A program made the translations under genes and the position numbers. From contig ATWD01000001.1 in assembly GCA_000421065.1 (NCBI GenBank), positions 2,038,001 through 2,102,000 of the forward strand: a stretch of 64,000 nt of DNA, read 5' to 3'. The DNA is from Acidobacteriaceae bacterium TAA 166. GTDB taxonomy: Bacteria > Acidobacteriota > Terriglobia > Terriglobales > Acidobacteriaceae. A model generated the notes under the pieces. It saw nothing but the letters and a program-made list of their open reading frames with translations. It was not told the DNA's origin and searched no databases. Position 1 is the first letter of the stretch. Every line of letters starts with the position of its first letter. Below are positions 55,852 to 64,000 of the stretch, piece after piece.

Positions 55852-57102
55852 ATGAACCGTTTCAAAATAACGTTCACGCCGCTTTTTTTCCTGCTGCGCG
55901 GCATCAATCTTCAGGCCCAGGCACTTGCCCCGGAGGTTCATCTCAGTTCAGGCGACCGGGTCGTCACCTATGGTGACAGCATCACAGCCCAGCGGCTCTA
56001 CACCAGATTTCTCGAGGATACCGTCGTCTCCCGCTCCGGACTTCACATTGAATTTCATAACGCCGGAGTCAGCGGAGACACAGTCGCCGGAGGTTCAGCC
56101 GGCACACGAGCAGAGCGCGTTCGCCGCGATGTGCTCCCCTTGCGGCCCACCCTCGTCATCATCATGCTCGGCATGAACGACGGCCTCTACCGCATTGATC
56201 ACCCAGAAGACATTGACGCCTACCGCACCGGTCTCAGCAGCCTCCTCGATCAGCTTCACACCTCTCTCCCAGCCACCACCATCATGATCATCAAGCCCTC
56301 TCCCTATGATGAAGTAACCCGCAAGCCGAAGATACCTGGCTACAATCGCCGCCTGCAGCAGCTTGGTGCCGTAGCGGAGACTCTCGCGCGTGACCGGCAT
56401 ATGCCTGTATGCGATCTCAATACCCCTATGGTGGGGGCTCTCAAAAAGGCGCAGGCATTCGATCCAACCTTCGCGGCCTCTCTGTTGCCGGACCACATCC
56501 ATCCCTCCGAAGCGGGCCATTGGATACTGGCACTCGCACTCGCCCGCTGCCTCGGGGTCGGTCCCCTGGTCAGCAATACCGTCCTGAACGCAGCAGATCT
56601 GCGGGTCGTGGAGAGTCGCCGAGCCACCATCAGCCTACTCCGGCGCGTAGATACATCCATCTTCTGGACCTCTTTGGAAGAAGGCCTCCCACTCCCCCTG
56701 GAGTTGCAAAGCCCCGTCACGGAACTCCTCCTTCGCATCGCCCCATTGGCCGAGAGCGAACAGGAGATGCTTTCCATACGAAGCCTCCCCGAAGGCTAGT
56801 ACACCCTGCTGATCGACGATATGGAGGTGGGACACTTCTCCGCAGCAGAGTTATACGCAGGGATCAACCTGTCGCTCCTTCCAACCCCGATGCAAGCCGC
56901 CTCTCGTCCCATCGACTGGAAGACCGATAGCCGTGCAAAGATCTCCGCCACCCGGTTCAATCTTTTGACAGCCTCCCCAACGATCGCCGGGACAGAGACA
57001 AGCCTCGGCGCAATGGATGAGCTCGACCACCGGCTGGAGGCATCGGAATGGGAGAGCGCGCAACCAAAGCCACACCGGTTTCAGCTCGTGGTGAAGCAAT
57101 GA
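55852..57102 (+). CDS. Exported SGNH esterase with an internal in-frame TAG
   Basis: Begins with a signal peptide (FKITFTPLFFLLRGINLQAQ). SGNH blocks: TYGDSITAQ (Ser43), IIMLGMNDG and PDHIHPSEAGHW. Codon 316 (56797-56799) is TAG after SLPEG; the same frame continues YTLLIDDMEVGHFSAAELYA, GINLSLLPTPMQ to a TGA at 57100-57102. That later segment is what follows the catalytic domain in related esterases, and the distal stop overlaps the next start (ATGA), as do all other junctions in this operon. Thus the ancestral gene certainly ended at 57102 (416 residues). The first 315 residues hold the entire active site and may suffice. Likely deacetylates plant polysaccharide. Confidence 0.82.
55853..55864. 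promoter_or_regulatory. LacI-type operator candidate 2, overlapping the SGNH start
   Basis: Second exact copy of TGAACCGTTTCA, 133 bp from the first, beginning in the ATG at 55852. In both places the neighbourhood reads ATGAACCGTTTCAAA, so the sequence may have been duplicated with the promoter. Confidence 0.5.
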
Positions 57103-59057
57103 TCCCCTCGGGCAGATGGCCCTATGCCTTGCTCCTGCCTATGATCCTGCCACTCGCCGCGCAGCAGCCTGCGTCGGTGCAATCACGCTTTCCTTCCGAC
57201 GCCAATGTACTCGACGTCCGAAGCTTCGGCGCAAAGGGCGATGGCATTGCAGACGATACCAATGCGATCAACCGCGCCATTGCAGCCTCCGGCCAAAGCA
57301 TGGGCTATTCCTGGTGGCACGACCGGCTCGTGTATCTGCCGCGAGGCCGCTATCGAGTCACCGCTCCGCTTCTGAAGCGATACGAAAATGGCTCCTTTGG
57401 GTCTGGCCTTCTCCTCATTGGTGACGGGGTGGGCGAGACCACCCTCGCACTCGCAGATCATGCCGCCGGATACGAAGACCCGTCGAAGCCACGCGCGATC
57501 GTCTTCACCTCGTCGCAACTGCTCGACCGCGGCGGACCATACGGCGGCGGCAAAGACTATCCGAAGCTGGGTGAAGGCAACGATGCCTACGAGAACTTCG
57601 TCGAGAGTCTCACCATCGACGCAGGCACGGGAAATCCCGGAGCCATCGGCATCGACTATCTAGCCAATAATCTTGGAGCTGTGCGTCACGTCCGGTTAGT
57701 GGGACATGACGGAAGCGGCGTAATTGCCTTATTGATGACCCGCAAGTGGATCGGTCCGGCGATCCTGGAGGATGTTGAGATCGACGGCTTCCGAGAGGGT
57801 ATCGACATAGCCGGCACCGAGTATGGACTAACGCTCGACCAGATTCGCCTGCATGGACAGATTGACTTCGCCCTGCGCAACAGATCCAATATGCTCTCCG
57901 CCAAAAACCTGCAGATTCAGGAGACGGGAGACTGCAGGGGAGTCATAAACGACACGCCAGCCGGTCTCATCCTGCTGGTGCAAAGCCACATCGTCACCAC
58001 CCCTCCAAACGCTCTGGAGAATCGCGGCACAATCGTCATGCGGCAATCCATCTTCAAAGGATTGGCTCCAGCACTCTCCGCAAAACGCATCGCATCAAGC
58101 GATGGTGTTCTAACGGAAGCAACCTGGAAAACCGCCTCCCCCTGGAGCCTGCCTCTGCTAAACGCTCCTGTCATCACCGATCCACCCGCCGCAGAGTGGG
58201 TCAGTGTAGCCGCCTTCGGTGCGAAGCCCGACCCTACGTTCGATTCAACCGAAGCATTTCGCCATGCCCTTCTCTCGGGGGCACGCACGGTGTACGTGCC
58301 GATAGGCATCTACGGCATCAGCGGTCCCCTTACCCTGCCTCCTACCCTCCATCATCTCGCAGGCTTCAACGCAGCCCTGCGATTGCTGCCCACCCGCGAG
58401 GCTAACTTCCTTCCGCAACAAGGGATGCTTCGCGTACTCGCTCCAACCGGTGAGCCGCTACTGATCGACCGCCTCGGCCTCTCGAACTCAGCAGAGCAAA
58501 TCGCAGTTGAAGTCGCCGGCGCACGCACAGTCGTACTGCGGGATATGCCCAGCTCGGGAATCAACTTCCTATCGCGCTCCGCAGGTGGGGGCGAGGTCTT
58601 CCTCGACGACGTCTGCTGTGGCGGTATGCGCCTCGCAGGCTCCGAGCCTGTCTCCGCCGAGCAATTCGACACCGAAGGCCCAGGAGTACGCATCCTCAAC
58701 GCTGACGCGCCGCTTTCGATTCTCGGCCTCAAGACGGAGCGTCCCAACGTCGTGCTTCAGCAAGGCGCAGGCGCCCGCTCGGAGATTATGGGTGGACTGC
58801 TCTACATGGTGCTGCCCAATCCAAACCCGGGCACACCCGCGTTCAGCATCATCGACTCGACCCTGGTTGCCACTTTCGTCGAAGAGGCCTTCGCCCCTGA
58901 CCGCACCTACAGCTTCTACGCCGCCGCCTCCGAAGACGGCAAGCAGCAGAACATTCCCCGCACCACCTTTCCAGCCCGTGAAGGCGCCGGCAGTGGACGC
59001 ATTGTGCCACTGCTCACTTTTGCCCCTCGCACCAAGACAGGCAAGATAAAGCCATGA
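57099..59057 (+). CDS. Pectate-lyase-superfamily beta-helix protein
   Basis: The ATG at 57099 overlaps the SGNH stop; the product has 652 residues with a signal sequence (PYALLLPMILPLAAQQ). Two right-handed beta-helix starts are visible: VRSFGAKGDGIADDTNAINR near the N-terminus and VAAFGAKPDPTFDSTEAFRH in the middle, the second with TVYVPIGIYGISGPL. This is the pectate-lyase-superfamily/GH28-like fold (PF12708). Probably an exported polysaccharide lyase or hydrolase acting on pectin-like glycans. Catalytic residues not assignable by eye. Confidence 0.85.
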   Translation: MIPSGRWPYALLLPMILPLAAQQPASVQSRFPSDANVLDVRSFGAKGDGIADDTNAINRAIAASGQSMGYSWWHDRLVYLPRGRYRVTAPLLKRYENGSFGSGLLLIGDGVGETTLALADHAAGYEDPSKPRAIVFTSSQLLDRGGPYGGGKDYPKLGEGNDAYENFVESLTIDAGTGNPGAIGIDYLANNLGAVRHVRLVGHDGSGVIALLMTRKWIGPAILEDVEIDGFREGIDIAGTEYGLTLDQIRLHGQIDFALRNRSNMLSAKNLQIQETGDCRGVINDTPAGLILLVQSHIVTTPPNALENRGTIVMRQSIFKGLAPALSAKRIASSDGVLTEATWKTASPWSLPLLNAPVITDPPAAEWVSVAAFGAKPDPTFDSTEAFRHALLSGARTVYVPIGIYGISGPLTLPPTLHHLAGFNAALRLLPTREANFLPQQGMLRVLAPTGEPLLIDRLGLSNSAEQIAVEVAGARTVVLRDMPSSGINFLSRSAGGGEVFLDDVCCGGMRLAGSEPVSAEQFDTEGPGVRILNADAPLSILGLKTERPNVVLQQGAGARSEIMGGLLYMVLPNPNPGTPAFSIIDSTLVATFVEEAFAPDRTYSFYAAASEDGKQQNIPRTTFPAREGAGSGRIVPLLTFAPRTKTGKIKP

Positions 59058-60352
59058 CAACGCCACGTAAGACTTTTCCATGGCGATCCATGCTTGTCGG
59101 AGCACTCTTCGTAATCACGGTGCTGAACTATATCGATCGCCAGACGCTATCGATTCTCGCACCCGTCCTGCAGCGCCAGATGTCGATCAGCGATCGCTAT
59201 TACGCTCATATAGTTACTGCGTTTCTGTTTGCATATACACTCTCCTACCTGCTGGCCGGCCCCATTACCGACCGCCTTGGTTCGCGGCGCAGCATGACGA
59301 TCTTCGCCCTGTGGTGGTCATTTGCAGAGATGCTGCCGCCCCTTCTGCACTCCGCATCCGGCCTGGGGATCAGCCGCTTCCTGCTCGGCATCGGCGAAGC
59401 GGGCAACTACGTCGCCGCTCCAAAGAGCATCAGCGAAAACTTTCAGCCTCGCCATCGTGCCCTCTCCCTGGGCATCTACACCGCCGGAGCGACGGTCGGA
59501 GCGACACTCGCTCCTCCGCTCGTCAGCGTGCTTAGTCACCGCTGGGGCTGGCAATCCGTCTTCTTCGCGACCGGCCTTGCAGGCGTGCTCTGGACGATTC
59601 CCTGGATCCTGCTGCAACGCCGCCTCGCACCTGTAAAGCTGGAAGCCCAGCAAGCATCGGTTCGTTCCGCCGGCGCCTGGAAGGTCCTCCTCCAACGCCA
59701 GGACACCTATCTCCTCCTTCTTGCCCGGCTTCTCACCGACCCCGTCTGGTACTTCTATCTCTTCTGGTATCCCAAGTATCTGCAAAGCGTCCGACATCTC
59801 ACGCTGGGCGAAACCGGGCACAGCGCCTGGGTGGTCTATCTTGCCGCTGACCTCGGCACCATCGCCAGCGGATTCGCCATCCTCTGGCTCCTTCGCACCG
59901 GACTGGCCCTCTTCACCACCCGCTACATTGTGCTCGCCGTCGCCGCGGCCACCATGCTGCTCAGCCCTCTTATAGCAACCAGCCCCACCGTGCGAATGAG
60001 CTTCGTCTTTGCCTCCTGCATCGCTTTCTCGCACATGTTGTTTCTCGTCACGCTCACAGCCGTGGTGCTGGACCGCTTCCCCACCGCGATCATCGGTACG
60101 GCAACCGGCCTCATCGCCGCCGGCAGCGGCCTGGGCGGCATGTTGTCGACCGAGGCAGTCGGTACCGTTGTCGCACACTTTGGATACACCCCTCTCTTCT
60201 GGGTCATGGCTGTCTTACATCCACTGGCTCTGTTCCTGCTGTGGCAGCTGCGAAGGCCCACAACACCCGCATCCACACCTTCCTTTCAACCTTCCAGTTT
60301 GATCGTTTCACCTGAAGCTTCCCCACCATTGATGGAGAACACGCATGCTTGA
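59054..60352 (+). CDS. MFS transporter, hexuronate/galactonate (ACS) type
   Basis: A 432-residue, 12-TM major facilitator of the anion:cation symporter group: LNYIDRQTLSILAPVLQRQM, AGPITDRLGSRRSM, GIGEAGNYVAAPKSISENF and AGATVGATLAPPLVSVLSHR. ExuT-like members import hexuronates. Start overlaps the preceding stop (ATGA). It would carry sugar acids released by the beta-helix protein and GH31 into the cell. Confidence 0.9.
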   Translation: MTTPRKTFPWRSMLVGALFVITVLNYIDRQTLSILAPVLQRQMSISDRYYAHIVTAFLFAYTLSYLLAGPITDRLGSRRSMTIFALWWSFAEMLPPLLHSASGLGISRFLLGIGEAGNYVAAPKSISENFQPRHRALSLGIYTAGATVGATLAPPLVSVLSHRWGWQSVFFATGLAGVLWTIPWILLQRRLAPVKLEAQQASVRSAGAWKVLLQRQDTYLLLLARLLTDPVWYFYLFWYPKYLQSVRHLTLGETGHSAWVVYLAADLGTIASGFAILWLLRTGLALFTTRYIVLAVAAATMLLSPLIATSPTVRMSFVFASCIAFSHMLFLVTLTAVVLDRFPTAIIGTATGLIAAGSGLGGMLSTEAVGTVVAHFGYTPLFWVMAVLHPLALFLLWQLRRPTTPASTPSFQPSSLIVSPEASPPLMENTHA

Positions 60353-62645
60353 AGTCGTTCGTCCCGCCAGGAACAGAGCCCTACAAAGAGAACACCGCAC
60401 CGTACAATTGGCCGTGGTAGGCGGCGGACTCGCCGGTGTCTGTTGCGCCATCACCGCGGCTCGCATGGGAGTCCGCGTCCTATTAGTGCAGGACCGCCCC
60501 GTGCTCGGCGGCAACAGCTCCAGCGAAGTACGTCTCTGGGTTCTCGGCGCTACCTCGCATATGGGCAACAACAATCGCTGGGCCCGCGAGGGTGGCGTTA
60601 TCGATGAGATCCTGGTGGAAAATCTCTGGCGAAATCCCGAAGGCAATCCCATCTTCTTCGACGCCCTTCTGCTCGAAAAAGTCACAGCGGAACCAAACAT
60701 CTGCCTTCTACTGAATACAGCCGTTCACCGTGTCGAAACAAGCGACGACGGTCGCGTTCGTACCATCGAAGCCTTCTGCAGCCAGAACGAAACCGCATAC
60801 ACAATCGATGCCGAGCTCTTTTGCGATAGCTCCGGCGATGGCATCGTGGCATTTCTCGCCGGCGCACCCTTTCGAATCGGAGCAGAGTCGCAGGCGGAGT
60901 TCGACGAAGGCTTTGCGCCGGCCGCGGAGTACGGCTCCCTGCTCGGTCACTCGCTCTACTTCTACAGCCGCGACACCGGTAAACCCGTGCGCTTCACTCC
61001 ACCCGCCTTCGCGCTGGAGAATGTAAGCGAGATCCTGCGCTTCCGCGAACTCAAAGCGTCCGACAGCGGCTGCAGGCTCTGGTGGCTTGAGTACGGCGGT
61101 CGCCTCGACACCGTTCACCAGACCGAAGAGATCAAGTGGGAGCTATGGAAGGTCGCCTACGGGCTCTGGAACCACATCAAAAACTCCGGCGAATATCCGG
61201 AGGCCGAGAACCTCACGCTTGAGTGGGTTGGCACCATCGCCGGCAAACGCGAAAGCCGCCGCTTCGAAGGCGACTATATCCTTCGTCAGGCCGACGTGGT
61301 CGAACAGACCCACTTCCCCGACGCCGTCTCCTTCGGAGGCTGGGCCATGGACCTGCATCCCGCCGACGGAGTCTACAGCTCTGAACCCGGCTGCACGCAG
61401 TGGCACCCGCGCGGCGTTTACGCCATCCCCTATCGCTGCATGTACAGCCGCACCGTCGACAATCTCTTTCTCTCCGGCCGCATCATCAGCGTCACGCACG
61501 TGGCCTTCGGCTCTACAAGAGTCATGGCAACCAGTGCACATAACGGCCAGGCAGTGGGTGCTGCAGCAGCGCTCTGTCTGCAAATGAAGCTGTCACCCCG
61601 TCAGCTTACCGCCCCCGAACATATCCACACGCTTCAACAGGCACTCTTGCGGCGCGGGCAATACATCCCCGGTGTCCGCGCAACACTCCCCAACGATCTC
61701 GCCAATACTGCCGCCCTTAGCGCCAGCAGCACATTGCAACTCTCGGCATTTCCCCCTTCCAGCGACACCGTCGCCCTCGATACCGACCGTGCAATGTTGT
61801 TGCCTCTCCCAAACGGACCACTCCCGGAGTTCTTCCTTCACCTCTCTTCAACCGACGCCACAACGCTGCGCGCAGAGCTTTGGATCGCCAGACAGCAAGG
61901 AATCTACACCCCAAGCCACTGCGTTGCCACCTACGACCTCGCCGTGCCGAACTCGCCACACCCAGCTTCCTTCCCTATCCAGTTCAACGCCTCACTCAAC
62001 GAACCTCGTTACGGCTTCCTCATGCTTCGGCGTAACCCCGCCCTGCGCGTGGCCACCAGCCCCATGCTGGTAACTGGCATCATCGTGCTGTCCCGCGGAG
62101 TAAATCCAGCAGTCGCCAAGAGCTCCACCCAGCAACCGCCCGACGGTATCGGCGTCGAAAACTTCGACTTCTGGCTGCCGCAGCGCAGGCCCTTCGGCGG
62201 TGACAACCTCGCCATCGGAATCTCACCTCCTCTTAGCGCCTTTGCGCCGGAGAACATCACCAACGGCTTCCACCGTCCCTACATCGGAACTAATGCATGG
62301 GTCGCAGACTCCGAAGATAAAAAACCCCGCCTCACTCTCACCTGGGACCAGCCCGTCGAGCTTCGCACTATCATTCTGCGCTTCGACACCGACTTCGATC
62401 ACGCAATGGAGTCTGTCCTCATGGGCCACGGCGAACGCGCCATGCCCTTCTGTGTCCGCCGTTATCAGATCTGCGACGACCTCGGACGGCTCCTGCATAG
62501 CTCCACGGACAACCATCAAACCGTAAACGAAATTGTCCTGTCGAAACCAGCACGCACCCGGCAACTTGTTATCGAAATCCTCGAAACACATGGCGGTCTC
62601 CCAACAATCTTCGGCGTCAGCTGCTTCAGCGAGGCCGTCGTATGA
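60345..62645 (+). CDS. FAD-dependent oxidoreductase with C-terminal discoidin-like domain
   Basis: A 766-residue protein. The Rossmann motif QLAVVGGGLAGVCCAITAAR and VLLVQDRPVLGGNSSSEVRL place it in the FAD-dependent oxidoreductase group (PF12831). The catalytic part runs to about residue 450 (LFLSGRIISVTHVAFGSTRV, MATSAHNGQAVG). A C-terminal region from about 600 (GENFDFWLP-like start, ITNGFHRPYIGTNAWVADSE, VELRTIILRFDTDF) resembles a discoidin/carbohydrate-binding module. Such proteins occur in sugar-catabolic loci of soil bacteria; the substrate is probably a sugar or sugar acid. Starts 8 bp inside the MFS gene. No signal peptide seen. Confidence 0.82.
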   Translation: MLEVVRPARNRALQREHRTVQLAVVGGGLAGVCCAITAARMGVRVLLVQDRPVLGGNSSSEVRLWVLGATSHMGNNNRWAREGGVIDEILVENLWRNPEGNPIFFDALLLEKVTAEPNICLLLNTAVHRVETSDDGRVRTIEAFCSQNETAYTIDAELFCDSSGDGIVAFLAGAPFRIGAESQAEFDEGFAPAAEYGSLLGHSLYFYSRDTGKPVRFTPPAFALENVSEILRFRELKASDSGCRLWWLEYGGRLDTVHQTEEIKWELWKVAYGLWNHIKNSGEYPEAENLTLEWVGTIAGKRESRRFEGDYILRQADVVEQTHFPDAVSFGGWAMDLHPADGVYSSEPGCTQWHPRGVYAIPYRCMYSRTVDNLFLSGRIISVTHVAFGSTRVMATSAHNGQAVGAAAALCLQMKLSPRQLTAPEHIHTLQQALLRRGQYIPGVRATLPNDLANTAALSASSTLQLSAFPPSSDTVALDTDRAMLLPLPNGPLPEFFLHLSSTDATTLRAELWIARQQGIYTPSHCVATYDLAVPNSPHPASFPIQFNASLNEPRYGFLMLRRNPALRVATSPMLVTGIIVLSRGVNPAVAKSSTQQPPDGIGVENFDFWLPQRRPFGGDNLAIGISPPLSAFAPENITNGFHRPYIGTNAWVADSEDKKPRLTLTWDQPVELRTIILRFDTDFDHAMESVLMGHGERAMPFCVRRYQICDDLGRLLHSSTDNHQTVNEIVLSKPARTRQLVIEILETHGGLPTIFGVSCFSEAVV

Positions 62646-64000
62646 CCCTCCGTTCTATATCGAAATGCCGCGCCTGTGGCGTCTTTGCCCTTCCACTCGT
62701 CATAGCGGCGCATTGCTCTGCACAAAGCCCCGCCAGCGCAAAGCTTCACGCCGGCAAACTGACAATGCAGCTTAGAGCCTCACCTTTCCGATACAGCTTC
62801 ACGCTTGCCGGTAAGCCCGCTGTCGATGAGGTCCACGACGGCAGCCTTCTGATCGACGGCAAACCTGCCGTCGCCGCTTCCCTCACCAACTGCGAACCCA
62901 CCCATTGCGAACTCCGACTCCAAACCTCCTCTGGTGACCGTGCCAATCTCAGCATTTGGCTCACGCCGCATCATGCCACACTCAAGTTATCGCATGAGCA
63001 ACCCGGCCTGCGCGTTGAGTTCCGCAGCCGTGGAGCAGCCCCCGGCTTTGGCCTCTCCGATCACGCCTTTCTCCACGCACACTACAACACGGACGTAACC
63101 GGCTTTACCGACGATCACTTCCTCTCCGGAGAAGAGACCTCGCGCCTCGTGAGCAACTTCATCATCTATCCCCGGCAGCACTTCGCGGTGCTGCTGGTCG
63201 ATCCCACCACAAAGATCATCCACAGCTCCGCAAAGGAGATCGTGCAAGGCGTCACGCACGCAGCAACGTCCGTCCCCATGCACTACTTCTTCGGCAACCC
63301 GCACGAGATCTACGGTGAGTATCGAGACGTTCGCATCTCCTCCGGCGCCGCAATCCTCACGCCAAAGCCAGCACTCTTTGGCGTCGGCTGGGAGGCCTTC
63401 GGCGCACTCGGCTGGAAGAGCGACTCTACGACAGTCCTCCAGAGTATCGAGCGCTATCGCTCGCTAGGCTTCCCCCTCTCCTTCGCCGTCATCGGATCGG
63501 GCTTCTGGCCCGCCGGACGAACCACCGAGGAGACCACCAGCTTCGGGCTTGTCAATCACGATCGCTACCCCGATCTCCATGCAACCACCGCTCAACTTCA
63601 CGCTCTCGGCCTGAAGGTACTCTTCGGCCTACGCATCGACTTTCTCTCCAAAGGTCCATTCACAGCCGAAGGTCTGCGAGACCATCTCTTTATCGAACGC
63701 AACGGCCATGCGCAGATCTTCCATGGCGGTTGGCCGAAATCACCCTACTATCTTTTAGATACCCAGAAGCCCGGGGCTGTTCGATGGTATCTCACGCTGA
63801 TCGACCGCTGGCGAAGCTTCGGTGTGGACGGCTTCAAAGAAGACTACTTCGACTTCGGCCCCTACGGACTCCGTGACGACAAAGTCGACGTCATCGACAC
63901 CCTGCAGATGCAGCACGGCGACTACGTCATCGAGCGCAACGGCTACCTTTCTTCGAACGGCGACATCCAGCGCATCAACGACTTCAACTTCGATCAAAAT
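62642..64000 (+). CDS. Exported GH31-like glycoside hydrolase (partial, runs off the window)
   Basis: The ATG at 62642 overlaps the preceding stop (ATGA). A signal-type start (GVFALPLVIAAHCSAQS) is followed by a beta-sandwich domain and a (beta/alpha)8 barrel: FPLSFAVIGSGFWP, LHALGLKVLFGLRIDFL, and the nucleophile segment FGVDGFKEDYFDFGPYG, comparable to the GH31 KxDxGE region. At least 453 codons; no stop before the window edge. Probably an alpha-glycosidase of the same glycan-degrading operon. Confidence 0.8.
   Translation, partial: MTLRSISKCRACGVFALPLVIAAHCSAQSPASAKLHAGKLTMQLRASPFRYSFTLAGKPAVDEVHDGSLLIDGKPAVAASLTNCEPTHCELRLQTSSGDRANLSIWLTPHHATLKLSHEQPGLRVEFRSRGAAPGFGLSDHAFLHAHYNTDVTGFTDDHFLSGEETSRLVSNFIIYPRQHFAVLLVDPTTKIIHSSAKEIVQGVTHAATSVPMHYFFGNPHEIYGEYRDVRISSGAAILTPKPALFGVGWEAFGALGWKSDSTTVLQSIERYRSLGFPLSFAVIGSGFWPAGRTTEETTSFGLVNHDRYPDLHATTAQLHALGLKVLFGLRIDFLSKGPFTAEGLRDHLFIERNGHAQIFHGGWPKSPYYLLDTQKPGAVRWYLTLIDRWRSFGVDGFKEDYFDFGPYGLRDDKVDVIDTLQMQHGDYVIERNGYLSSNGDIQRINDFNFDQN

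Noticed and set aside
59318-60178. 286-aa open frame on the minus strand inside the MFS gene
   Set aside because: It lies wholly antisense to a clear 12-TM transporter, is Glu/Gly-rich as expected for a shadow in GC-rich DNA, and has no domain.

Overview
The window looks like a chromosomal segment of an Acidobacteriota bacterium, probably class Terriglobia (Granulicella/Edaphobacter/Terriglobus type). The main reason is the PadR-regulated tandem of about 880-900 aa permeases with an N-terminal prefix domain (acidobacterial duplicated orphan permeases, ADOP). LytS/LytTR signalling, a DUF3300 protein and a large uronate/glycan operon fit the same assignment. This is inferred from gene content; no 16S or other marker gene is present.

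Layout. 1-5649 is a one-strand defence island: the start of a HamB-like helicase (cut by the window edge), a HamA-like nuclease, a catalytically dead short Argonaute, its DUF4365(DREN)-APAZ partner and a trypsin-like protease. A 127-bp sequence at 5866-5992 recurs at 16981-17108 and brackets a small-molecule/stress region: a GlxA-type regulator, HD hydrolase, AraC regulator, three alpha/beta hydrolases, a TetR regulator with a clear operator, a secreted protein, an SGNH esterase and a CPBP protease. At 17.4-18.8 kb lie repeated GGAGCAATAA motifs, a tRNA-Ala(GGC) 3' half and a frameshifted tyrosine integrase, which look like one end of a mobile island. It carries a UPF0175/DUF3368 toxin-antitoxin pair and an arsenic cassette (acr3-arsR divergent from arsM-arsC-arsC').

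23-32 kb is a gene graveyard. A sensor kinase, AHSA1, cupin, DoxX-like, VOC, DinB, SnoaL and SRPBCC genes are all interrupted, among a few intact ones (DUF899, a 47-aa CPFC protein, SRPBCC, two ArsR-type regulators, a carboxylesterase). 32.3-37.1 kb holds an intact LytTR regulator/LytS kinase pair and a second, frameshifted carboxylesterase. 37-42 kb has a Spy-like protein, a repeat-rich DUF3300 protein and a MarR-isochorismatase-MFS operon whose transporter is truncated. 43.2-50.8 kb is PadR plus three ADOP permeases, the third decayed.

50.9-64 kb is carbohydrate metabolism. A leftward set (sugar transporter, ribokinase, nucleoside hydrolase, GH13 with an internal TAG) diverges from a rightward, tightly overlapping operon: SGNH esterase with an internal TAG, pectate-lyase-like protein, hexuronate-type MFS, FAD oxidoreductase and GH31. 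Two LacI-type operator candidates lie between them.

At least fifteen genes carry frameshifts, amber codons or truncations. Real decay and assembly error cannot be separated from this sequence alone.
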